A program made the translations under genes and the position numbers. DNA of 6,343 nt from RXIX01 sp003989075 (lineage in GTDB: Bacteria; Pseudomonadota; Gammaproteobacteria; Competibacterales; Competibacteraceae). The notes beneath the pieces were generated by a model. The model worked only from the letters and a program-made list of their open reading frames with translations. It searched no databases and was not told where the DNA came from. Positions 1-5,737 of the stretch are shown here, one piece after another. Location: assembly GCA_029780415.1 (NCBI GenBank), contig JAKOYN010000099.1, positions 1 through 6,343 of the forward strand, in the 5' to 3' direction. The number at the start of each line of letters is the position of its first letter. The first letter of the stretch is position 1.

Positions 1-261
1 TTGGGTCTGGCCGATGCCTTGATCATCGGTAATCTGTGCGAGGGAACCTTGCTGGCGGTGGAGATGGGCAGCACCCCGCGGGGCTATGTGCTGGGGGCGC
101 TCAAGCGCCTGCGCGCGGCGCGGGTTCCTGTGCTGGGGACTATCCTGACCAAGCTGGAAGCGCGCGGCGGGGCCTATGGCTACTACCGCAGCTATTACTA
201 CTACCACACCGGTTACTACGGCGAGCCGATCGCTCCGGACGCCAAGAAACTGCCGGCCTAG
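1..261 (+). CDS. C-terminal fragment of polysaccharide-biosynthesis tyrosine autokinase (Wzc/CapB/CpsD-type BY-kinase)
   Basis: This is the 3' end of a gene that begins upstream. The TTG at base 1 is almost certainly an internal Leu codon, because no start context is visible. The first residues (LGLADALIIGNLCEG) match the part of BY-kinases just after the Walker B' aspartate: a 'xxADA' stretch, a strand with a 'D/EG' turn, then 'LLAVEMGSTPRGYV', and a helix followed by 'VLGTILTKLE'. The tail holds nine tyrosines within 15 residues (about 59-73 of the fragment), the usual autophosphorylation cluster of this family. BY-kinases autophosphorylate this cluster in trans at the inner membrane and control capsule or exopolysaccharide chain length and export through a Wzx/Wzy pathway. 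The ATP-binding Walker motifs lie outside the window. The gene is followed after 30 nt by the J-domain gene on the same strand, consistent with an operon. Confidence 0.88.
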   Translation: MGLADALIIGNLCEGTLLAVEMGSTPRGYVLGALKRLRAARVPVLGTILTKLEARGGAYGYYRSYYYYHTGYYGEPIAPDAKKLPA

Positions 262-291
262 GCTTGAGACAAGGCGCAAGGGACGGCAGCC

Positions 292-1950
292 GTGACCGAC
301 ATCGTCGAGCTGGCACTGGCGTATTACCACAGGCCGCTGGATTATCAAAATTGCCGCTCGCTCGCTACCCCGTTGCCGACGGGCATGGATCGGCTGTTAT
401 GGCTGGCCAATGGCTCGCCGGAGGCGATCGCGGCGGGGATTGGCCAGACCGGGGTCAGGGCGGAAGAGCTGCGGGATGCCGCCCGGTTCTGCATCCAGCA
501 GTGGTGTTTTGCCAGGGGCGCTGATCCGTATCGGGTCCTCGGCGTCCAACCCGGCGCTACCCCGGAGCAGATCAAGGAACATCATCGTTTGTTGATGCGG
601 CTGTTTCATCCGGACCGCGTCGGTGGAAGCGATGAAACCTGGACCGATCAATACGCCAGCCGGATCAACGAAGCCTGGACGGCGTTATCCCGGTCGCCGG
701 ATCATCCCGCCGCCTCGGACAGCCAGTTCTACCCCAGAGCCACCCCGGTCCAGGACATCGTTTGCCTGACGACCGAACGCCCAGTCGCCCCTGTCGCTAC
801 TCCCACCGTCAGTCGTCCACGATCCAAGCCACGAGCCCTGGTTCGGCGCCGCCGGTTGTTGCTGCAGCTGCTGGTGTGGGGCGGAGCGGTGCTGGCGATC
901 GTGGCGATCTTGGGCGGACTGTGCTTGAGTCACTGGTCGGTGGGGCCGGGCGGACGGCCATCGACTGGCGTGGCCGCTATCGATCCGCCGTCCAGCGTGA
1001 GCGTGGCAGCGATGCCGGATCCTCCAGCCGTGCCGCCGACAGTGGATCAAGGCCCGTTCAGTCCATTCCTGACTGCGCCGGATTGGCAGGCCCTGGCGCA
1101 GCGCGAGCAGCAGGCACAGCAACAGGCGATCCAACTGCATGAGCAGCAGCTGCAATTGGAGCAGTCGCGCCAGCGCCAGATCGTGGCCGAAGAGGCGATG
1201 TTGGCTGCCATGCGCGAGGAACGCGCCAGACTGGAACAGCAGATCAAGGCTGAGCAACTGCGCATGCAGCAGGTCCAGGCCGAACGCTTGGCGGCCGAGC
1301 AGCGCCGCTTGGCGCAGTTGCAGCTTGAGCAGTCCCGCGTGGAACAGGTGCAAACCGAGCGAGAACAACGGGTGCGAGAGCGGCTGGAAGCCTTGCAGGT
1401 CGAACGGGTTCAGGCCGAGCGCCTGGCGGAAGATGCGCGGCTGGAGCGCAAGCGCCTGGAACGATCGAAGATCGAGCAGGCCCAGGCCGAACGGCAGCAA
1501 TTGGAGCAGCAGCAGGCCAAGCGATTGCAGGCGGAGGCGGCCGAGAGCGCTGCGCCGGCCATGCCGCTGCCGGTTGTCGTGGCCACCGAAGCCAATGCGC
1601 TGACCACCGGCGAGGTGGAAAATCTGATGAGTCGCTATATGGAGGCGTACCAGCGGGGGGATCTGAATGGCGTCATGGCGTTGTTCACAGCCGGCGCGCG
1701 CGGTCGAATCCAGAGCGATTACGCAGCGCTGTTTGCCAAGTACGTCGTCCGCGGCCTTTGGCTGCGTGATCTGCATTGGGCCTTTCAAGGATCATCCTCC
1801 GCCAACGGCGCTGGTCGTTACGAGCTGAAGTTGCGCCAGCGCGATAACGGCCAATTGCGCCAGGTGGCAGGCAGCATCCGTTTTACCGTGCAAAAATATG
1901 ACAAGCGATTGCTGATCGAAGCGATCGACTACGACTGGCCGGAGCAGTAA
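292..1950 (+). CDS. Membrane-anchored J-domain protein with coiled coil and NTF2-like C-terminal domain
   Basis: The product is 552 residues. Residues 1-75 form a helical N-terminal region. A J-domain follows at about 78-135: helix I 'DPYRVLGV', a basic helix II, an intact HPD at 106-108 and helix III 'YASRINEAWTALS'. A Pro-rich linker leads to an RRRR stop (185-188) and one transmembrane helix (about 189-212). By the positive-inside rule the J-domain is cytoplasmic and the rest periplasmic. A second Pro-rich linker precedes a Q/E/R/A-rich coiled coil (about 262-418) with internal repeats (LQLEQSR at 287 and 343, VQAERLA at 328 and 373). Residues about 437-552 resemble an NTF2/SnoaL-like fold ('VENLMSRYMEAYQRGDLNGV'). 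J-domains stimulate DnaK ATP hydrolysis through HPD, so a DnaK-recruiting role at the polysaccharide export site is inferred, not shown. The GTG start at 292 is chosen because it keeps the N-terminal helical region; the next in-frame ATG (385) would cut it. The ribosome site is weak. Precise function is unknown. Confidence 0.87.
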   Translation: MTDIVELALAYYHRPLDYQNCRSLATPLPTGMDRLLWLANGSPEAIAAGIGQTGVRAEELRDAARFCIQQWCFARGADPYRVLGVQPGATPEQIKEHHRLLMRLFHPDRVGGSDETWTDQYASRINEAWTALSRSPDHPAASDSQFYPRATPVQDIVCLTTERPVAPVATPTVSRPRSKPRALVRRRRLLLQLLVWGGAVLAIVAILGGLCLSHWSVGPGGRPSTGVAAIDPPSSVSVAAMPDPPAVPPTVDQGPFSPFLTAPDWQALAQREQQAQQQAIQLHEQQLQLEQSRQRQIVAEEAMLAAMREERARLEQQIKAEQLRMQQVQAERLAAEQRRLAQLQLEQSRVEQVQTEREQRVRERLEALQVERVQAERLAEDARLERKRLERSKIEQAQAERQQLEQQQAKRLQAEAAESAAPAMPLPVVVATEANALTTGEVENLMSRYMEAYQRGDLNGVMALFTAGARGRIQSDYAALFAKYVVRGLWLRDLHWAFQGSSSANGAGRYELKLRQRDNGQLRQVAGSIRFTVQKYDKRLLIEAIDYDWPEQ

Positions 1951-1974
1951 CGGGTAAGGAGCGACAGATCGAAC

Positions 1975-3222
1975 ATGAGTGAGCCGTGGAGTGTGGGAAA
2001 AGCCGTTCGAGGAGTGGGATTGCTGCTTGTTGTGGGGTTTCTGGCCTGGCGGGCGCTGGTGGCCAATCTGGCCGACTACTATGCCAACCAGGACACCACG
2101 GAGGACGTGGTCGGGGCGTTGCGCTGGCAAGCGCGTCAGCCGGAGGCGCTGTATCAGCGTGGCGTCGAATTGGCTGCAAGCGATCCCACCGAATCCGAGC
2201 GATTGTTGCGGCTGTCGGCTTGGGCCGATCCGACCGATGCCCTGGTGTATCTGGCGCTGGCCGCACAGTGGGCTGGGGCCGGACGAGTGACGGTAGCCGC
2301 CAAGCTGGTCGAAATCGCCGATATCCTGGGGCCGTGGCGCGGTCAGGCGCTGGCGCGCTCGGCCGCGTTCTGGCAGGCGCAGGGACAACAGGATCGAGCG
2401 CTGGCGCTTTGGAGCAAACTGTTGCGCGTCCGCCCGGCGCTATCCGAGCAGCTGTTTCCCCTGTTGTTGCAGCTGGCCGAAGCGCCGGCCTCCAGAGCAT
2501 TGCTGCAGCCTATGTTGAATGATCCGCCCGAGTGGTGGGATTCGTTTTTCACCTACGTTGCAGCGAAGGCGATCCAACTGGAAACAGTGACGTTTCTTTA
2601 TCACAACCGCAACCGTTATGACGACTTGCCGTCCGATGACGAGCAGCGGGCCTATCTGAACCGCCTATGGCAGGAAAAGCGCTGGCAGGACGCCTATCTG
2701 GCTTGGCTGAGTGGCCTGGACGAGGGGCAGATCAAGGTGTTGGGCAATCTCTACAACGGTAGCTTCGAAGCACCCGTCACCCAGCTGGGCTTCGACTGGC
2801 GGATACAGCCGTCTCGGGCCGCCAAGGCCGAAATCGTCGAAACCTATGGCACGGGCGGCGGCAAGGCGTTGCATGTCACCTTCAACGGCGAGCGGATACA
2901 TTTTCAACATGTCGGACAATACCTGTTTCTGAATGCGGGACACTATCGCTTGCAGGGCCGGGGACGACCGGAGGGATTGAAGACGGAGCGTGGCATCCGC
3001 TGGCGGGTGCGGTGTGTCGGTGACGCCGGGGACATGCTGGCGGAAAGCGAGCCGTTCGTCGGATCGGACGAATGGCGGAATTTCGCGGCGGACTTCGTGG
3101 TTCCCGATCAGGAATGTCCGGCGCAATTGCTGCGACTGGAGCTGGACGGTCGGGCTGAGCTGGATTTCGAGGCTGACGGTGGAGTCTGGTTCGACAAATT
3201 GGCCATCGTCCGCTTGGATTGA
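1975..3222 (+). CDS. Membrane-anchored TPR-like protein with C-terminal jelly-roll (CBM-like) domain
   Basis: The product is 415 residues. One N-terminal transmembrane helix (about 13-31) makes the rest probably periplasmic. Residues about 45-245 are alpha-helical repeats with TPR character ('ALYQRGVELAASDPTESERLLRLSAWADPTDALVYLALA', split here as consecutive helices; 'QGQQDRALALWSKLL'). From about residue 257 a beta-rich domain begins with 'LYNGSFE' and ends 'GGVWFDKLAIVRL'. This N-G-x-F-E opening and W-F/D-D-x-x-I ending is typical of carbohydrate-binding jelly rolls (CBM_4_9-like). Known proteins of this kind sit in exopolysaccharide loci beside Wzc and Wzy; glycan binding or a scaffolding role is inferred. 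The ATG at 1975 has TAAGGAG at 1955-1961, 13 nt upstream, and the gap from the previous gene is only 24 nt, so co-transcription is likely. Cys347 and Cys381 could form a disulfide. The specific substrate is unknown. Confidence 0.82.
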   Translation: MSEPWSVGKAVRGVGLLLVVGFLAWRALVANLADYYANQDTTEDVVGALRWQARQPEALYQRGVELAASDPTESERLLRLSAWADPTDALVYLALAAQWAGAGRVTVAAKLVEIADILGPWRGQALARSAAFWQAQGQQDRALALWSKLLRVRPALSEQLFPLLLQLAEAPASRALLQPMLNDPPEWWDSFFTYVAAKAIQLETVTFLYHNRNRYDDLPSDDEQRAYLNRLWQEKRWQDAYLAWLSGLDEGQIKVLGNLYNGSFEAPVTQLGFDWRIQPSRAAKAEIVETYGTGGGKALHVTFNGERIHFQHVGQYLFLNAGHYRLQGRGRPEGLKTERGIRWRVRCVGDAGDMLAESEPFVGSDEWRNFAADFVVPDQECPAQLLRLELDGRAELDFEADGGVWFDKLAIVRLD

Positions 3223-3228
3223 CCTCGG

Positions 3229-3248
3229 CCCGATCCTGGTTGGATGGG
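3229..3248. other. Weak hairpin just after the TPR gene
   Basis: CCC plus ATCC (3229-3236, with a bulged G at 3232) can pair with GGAT plus GGG (3242-3248) around a 5-nt loop, beginning six bases after the stop codon. No T-run follows, so it is not a convincing intrinsic terminator. It may stabilise the 3' end of the upstream transcript or be chance. Confidence 0.25.
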
Positions 3249-3373
3249 TCGTTGGTCATCATGAAGGATGAGTTTTGCAGAGAGTTGGTCTATGCTATTA
3301 GCAGATAAGTGACGGATGATTTACCTGATATCATTTTGGCTAAGTGGTACATCTTTATGCGAGGAACCGGGCC
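3249..3373 (+). promoter_or_regulatory. AT-richer leader, possible promoter/operator of the FecR-like gene
   Basis: This part of the 151-nt gap between the TPR gene and the FecR-like gene is clearly richer in A and T than the flanking genes, unlike the 24-30-nt gaps earlier in the cluster. Weak sigma-70-like elements can be drawn (TTGCAG at 3275-3280 with TATTAG at 3296-3301, spacer only 15 nt), but none is near consensus. A perfect 8-bp palindrome TGATATCA lies at 3326-3333, and ATGAT (3316-3320) mirrors ATCAT (3330-3334), which could be a regulator site. An independent or additional promoter here is inferred from gap size and composition only. Confidence 0.3.
3361..3366 (+). promoter_or_regulatory. 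Ribosome binding site fixing the FecR-like gene start
   Basis: GAGGAA lies 7 nt before the ATG at 3374. An in-frame GTG at 3344 would add ten residues in front of the signal peptide and has no comparable site. The position of GAGGAA and the quality of the signal peptide both favour 3374. Confidence 0.7.
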
Positions 3374-4156
3374 ATGGGAAAACGATATGTAGTCACCAGC
3401 TTGCTGGCATGTCTAGCTGGATACGCGGCAGGCGCGAGCGCGGCAGGGCCAGCGGCGGAGCCCGCGGCTGTGTTGCGGCAGCCTCAGGGCAAGGTGTTCA
3501 TCAGCCAGAATAGCGCCACGGTGCTCGCCCAGGATGGGATGCCGCTGTACGCAGGCAATCGGGTGATTGCGGTTTCTGGCGGTCGAGCGGAGATCGTCTA
3601 TTCGGGCGATTGCGTGGTGGCGCTGCCGGAAAACAGCTTGCTGTCGGTCAAGGAGGCGGAGCCATGTCGACCGGGCAAGAGCAAGCCCAAGGCTCATCCC
3701 ATCAAAGGATTTCAGAATACTCAAATTGGCCAGGCTGAGCCTGGAGTCGGCGCAGGCGGCTCAGGTGGAGCAGGTGGAGCAGGTGGAGCAGGTGGAGCAG
3801 GTGGAGCAGGTGGAGCAGGTGGAGCAGGCGCGGGAGCAGGCGCGGGAGCAGGCGCGGGCGCAGGAACTGGTGCAGCGGCAGGTGCAGGCGCGGGTGCAGG
3901 CGCGGGTGCAGCAGCAGGTGCAGGCGCGGCGGCAGGTGCGGGTGCAGCAGCAGGCGCGGGTGTGGCGGCAGGCGTAGGTGCGGGTCTTGGGGCGGGTCTC
4001 GGTCTTAGCACCGCTGTGGTAGCCACCAGTATCGCAGCCACGGCCGCAGTTGCGGTCGGGGCTACCACTGTAGTTGGTAACAATAATGATAATAACAATA
4101 ATGATAATAACGAAGGCAGCAACGGTGGCAAAGAACCCGCCATCAGTTTTCAGTAG
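3374..4156 (+). CDS. Secreted FecR-like protein with Gly/Ala repeat tract and Asn/Asp tail
   Basis: The product is 260 residues. A signal peptide (K-R at 3-4, hydrophobic to about 20, likely cleavage after ASA at 21-23) directs export. Residues about 34-98 resemble the small beta-domain of FecR-like secreted proteins: 'PQGKVFISQ', then 'GMPLYAGNRVIAVSGGRAEI', 'SGDCVVALPENSLLSV' and a second Cys at 98 that may pair with Cys80. A basic linker leads to a Gly/Ala tract (about 125-208) with seven exact Gly-Gly-Ala units followed by Gly-Ala dipeptides. A hydrophobic segment (about 209-234) comes next, and then a polar tail with NNNDN twice. Small secreted FecR-like proteins with Gly/Ala segments occur in exopolysaccharide loci, but their role is unknown; this is not the FecR anti-sigma regulator, as no cytoplasmic domain is present. 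A matrix, envelope or export-related structural role is inferred. Codons GGA and GCA in the repeats differ from the GGC/GCG preference elsewhere. The start at 3374 is preferred over GTG 3344 because of its ribosome site. Confidence 0.8.
   Translation: MGKRYVVTSLLACLAGYAAGASAAGPAAEPAAVLRQPQGKVFISQNSATVLAQDGMPLYAGNRVIAVSGGRAEIVYSGDCVVALPENSLLSVKEAEPCRPGKSKPKAHPIKGFQNTQIGQAEPGVGAGGSGGAGGAGGAGGAGGAGGAGGAGAGAGAGAGAGAGTGAAAGAGAGAGAGAAAGAGAAAGAGAAAGAGVAAGVGAGLGAGLGLSTAVVATSIAATAAVAVGATTVVGNNNDNNNNDNNEGSNGGKEPAISFQ
3764..3826 (+). repeat. Seven perfect 9-bp tandem repeats (GGTGGAGCA)
   Basis: Seven identical consecutive copies of GGTGGAGCA, codon-aligned, encode Gly-Gly-Ala seven times (residues 131-151 of the FecR-like protein). 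The unit is a multiple of three, so copy-number change by strand slippage would alter tract length without breaking the reading frame. Confidence 0.97.
3827..3862 (+). repeat. Three 12-bp tandem repeats (GGCGCGGGAGCA), last one with one mismatch
   Basis: The array directly follows the 9-bp repeats. Two exact copies (3827-3838, 3839-3850) and a third with one A-to-C change (3851-3862) encode Gly-Ala-Gly-Ala. Degenerate Gly/Ala codons continue to about 3997. The different unit length and codon choice suggest a separate expansion event from the 9-bp array. Confidence 0.93.
4079..4108 (+). repeat. Two perfect 15-bp tandem repeats encoding NNNDN
   Basis: AACAATAATGATAAT occurs twice in a row and encodes Asn-Asn-Asn-Asp-Asn twice near the C-terminus of the FecR-like protein. 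It is a strikingly AT-rich island in otherwise GC-rich coding sequence, and uses AAT/GAT codons. Confidence 0.95.
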
Positions 4157-4204
4157 CTTCGGTTCTCAACAAAACAATTTGGATTTTATCGATTTCTCAT
4201 CACC

Positions 4205-5722
4205 GTGTCGGATATCAAGCAAGACCGCGTCGCTGACCCCGGCGCGGTTCTTTTTTTCGGTCTCGTGGTATTGCTGGCCTTCGCGCCGCTGTTCCGGGCC
4301 GGTAATCGGCCGTTGCCGTTATTGGTCATGGAACTGCTGGCGCTGGCTTTGCTGAGCTGGCGGTTTTGGTCGCCTTTGCCGGATAGTCAGTCTCTGTCTC
4401 GTTCCCAGTGGATTTTCCTGGCGCTGTTGTTGCTGTTGCCGCTGGCACAACTGTTGTCGACGCCGCTGGAAGTATGGGCGAACCTGCCGGGCCGGGCGTT
4501 CTACGCCGAGGCGTTGGGCCAAGTGGATGATGGTAGCGCTGGTTTCGATTGGCGGGCCATTTCGCTGATCCCGACTGCAACCGAATCCGCCTGGTTGGCG
4601 CTGTTGCCGCCGCTGGCGGTGTTTCTGGCTGCCATCCACCTGCCCAGTCCACGCCTGGAGCGATTGATCCTGGTGTTCCTGGGCATCGCCGTGGTCGAGG
4701 CGCTGTTGGGTCTGATCCAGTATGGCGATGGGCCGGACAGCGTGTTTCGGTTCGGTAACAATATGATGGGCCAAAGCGCCTCGGGCACCTATGCCAATCG
4801 CAACCATCTAGCGGGATTGCTGGAGATGGCGCTGCCGATCGGATTGGCGTTGCTGGCGGCTACGGTCGGTCACGGGCGGCCGCCTGTCCATAGCAGCCGG
4901 AGTCGACGCCATCGTACATTCCGGCAGTGGCTGGCGCGGTTCAGCGTGGCGCGCATCAACCAGGCGGTGTTGTTCGCGGCGGTGGCTATCGCTGTTTTGC
5001 TGGGCTTGATCTTTACCCGTTCCCGCATGGGCATCGGCATGGCCATGCTGGGCATCCTGCTGTGCACCCTGATGTTTTCCCATCGACTGGGCGGTCGCAA
5101 CGCTTATGGTCTGATAGGCACCATCTCCGCAGTCGGGGTGGGTCTGGCCAGCCTGATTGGGTTGGCGCCAGTGCTCAGTCGCTTTACCTTGCAAGATCCT
5201 CTGGAAGACGGGCGTTGGAAGATTTTCGACGCTACCGTGCAGGCTATCGGCGAGTTCTTTCCTCTGGGCAGCGGCCCTGGAACTTACCAAAGCGTCATGC
5301 AGCGCTTTCATCCGGCCGATCTCCTGGGGGTCACCATCAATCACGCCCATAACGACTATCTGGAATGGCTGCTGGAATTGGGGCTGGCCGCCGCGATTCT
5401 GCTGGCGATCGGGCTGCTGTTCTACGTCCGCCAATGGGGACGAGTCTGGAAGCGGGGTGAGTGGGCGCAATTCCGCTTCGTCCAGGCGGGGGCGGGGATC
5501 GCACTACTGTTGATGCTGTTGCACAGCCTGGTCGATTTCAATCTACGCATTCCAGCCAATGCCGTGTTTACGGCGTTTCTGGCGGCGATCTTTTTTCATC
5601 GTCCGCCGTCGGACGACGAACGCCGCCGACCTTCCCGACGCCAGGAAGCGGCCAGCGAGAGCAAACCGCCGCCGGTCTATGCCATTCCGCAGGAAAATCA
5701 GTCCAATCCGTTTGCGGAGTAG
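4205..5722 (+). CDS. O-antigen ligase/polymerase family membrane protein (Wzy_C / WaaL-like)
   Basis: The product is 505 residues with about ten or more hydrophobic segments. It shows the hallmarks of the O-antigen ligase/Wzy_C family: 'GTYANRNHLAG' (194-204), an RSR in 'FTRSRMGIG' (about 270-278), a large periplasmic loop with 'GRWKIF' and 'GSGPGTYQSVMQRFHP' (355-370), 'NHAHNDYLEWLLELG' (379-393) and 'HSLVDFNLRIPANAVF' (440-455). Members either polymerise undecaprenyl-linked repeat units or ligate glycans to an acceptor in the periplasm; position beside a BY-kinase and accessory export proteins makes a Wzy-type exopolysaccharide polymerase somewhat more likely than lipid A-core ligase, but sequence alone does not decide. 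The cytoplasmic C-terminal tail (about 466-505) is Arg/Pro/Glu-rich and disordered-looking. The GTG at 4205 is used because no ATG, GTG or TTG lies in frame in the roughly 45 nt upstream; no good ribosome site is visible, suggesting weak or coupled translation from the FecR-like gene 48 nt before. Confidence 0.92.
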   Translation: MSDIKQDRVADPGAVLFFGLVVLLAFAPLFRAGNRPLPLLVMELLALALLSWRFWSPLPDSQSLSRSQWIFLALLLLLPLAQLLSTPLEVWANLPGRAFYAEALGQVDDGSAGFDWRAISLIPTATESAWLALLPPLAVFLAAIHLPSPRLERLILVFLGIAVVEALLGLIQYGDGPDSVFRFGNNMMGQSASGTYANRNHLAGLLEMALPIGLALLAATVGHGRPPVHSSRSRRHRTFRQWLARFSVARINQAVLFAAVAIAVLLGLIFTRSRMGIGMAMLGILLCTLMFSHRLGGRNAYGLIGTISAVGVGLASLIGLAPVLSRFTLQDPLEDGRWKIFDATVQAIGEFFPLGSGPGTYQSVMQRFHPADLLGVTINHAHNDYLEWLLELGLAAAILLAIGLLFYVRQWGRVWKRGEWAQFRFVQAGAGIALLLMLLHSLVDFNLRIPANAVFTAFLAAIFFHRPPSDDERRRPSRRQEAASESKPPPVYAIPQENQSNPFAE

Positions 5723-5737
5723 GCCAGGGGTCGATGA

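Noticed and set aside
685..1788. Long 367-codon open frame on the minus strand
   Set aside because: It is opposite the J-domain gene and is Leu/Gln/Arg-rich only because the coiled-coil codons (CAG, GAG, CTG) read that way in antisense. It has no recognisable domain, while the plus-strand frame has clear ones.
3345..3360. Possible sigma-54 promoter (TGGTAC ... TATGC)
   Set aside because: The GG-to-GC spacing is 11 rather than 10 and the start would fall almost at the ATG, leaving no leader for the ribosome site.
3344..3373. Ten-codon N-terminal extension of the FecR-like protein from GTG 3344
   Set aside because: It would place polar residues before the signal peptide and overlap the GAGGAA ribosome site that serves ATG 3374.
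3764..3862. CRISPR-like repeat array
   Set aside because: The repeats are contiguous with no unique spacers and lie in frame within a coding sequence.
3567..3977. Alternative plus-strand frame giving repeated Val-Glu-Gln, like a coiled coil
   Set aside because: It is a by-product of the 9-bp GGTGGAGCA array read one frame off. The real frame has a signal peptide, FecR-like domain and ribosome site; this one has none.
3721..4143. Minus-strand frame with Pro-Ala-Pro repeats
   Set aside because: It is the antisense image of the Gly/Ala tract, and has no start context or domain.
4319..4807. Minus-strand Gln/Arg-rich frames inside the polymerase gene, and the similar one at 4808-5470
   Set aside because: They are antisense shadows of Leu/Ala-rich transmembrane codons, with no family resemblance.
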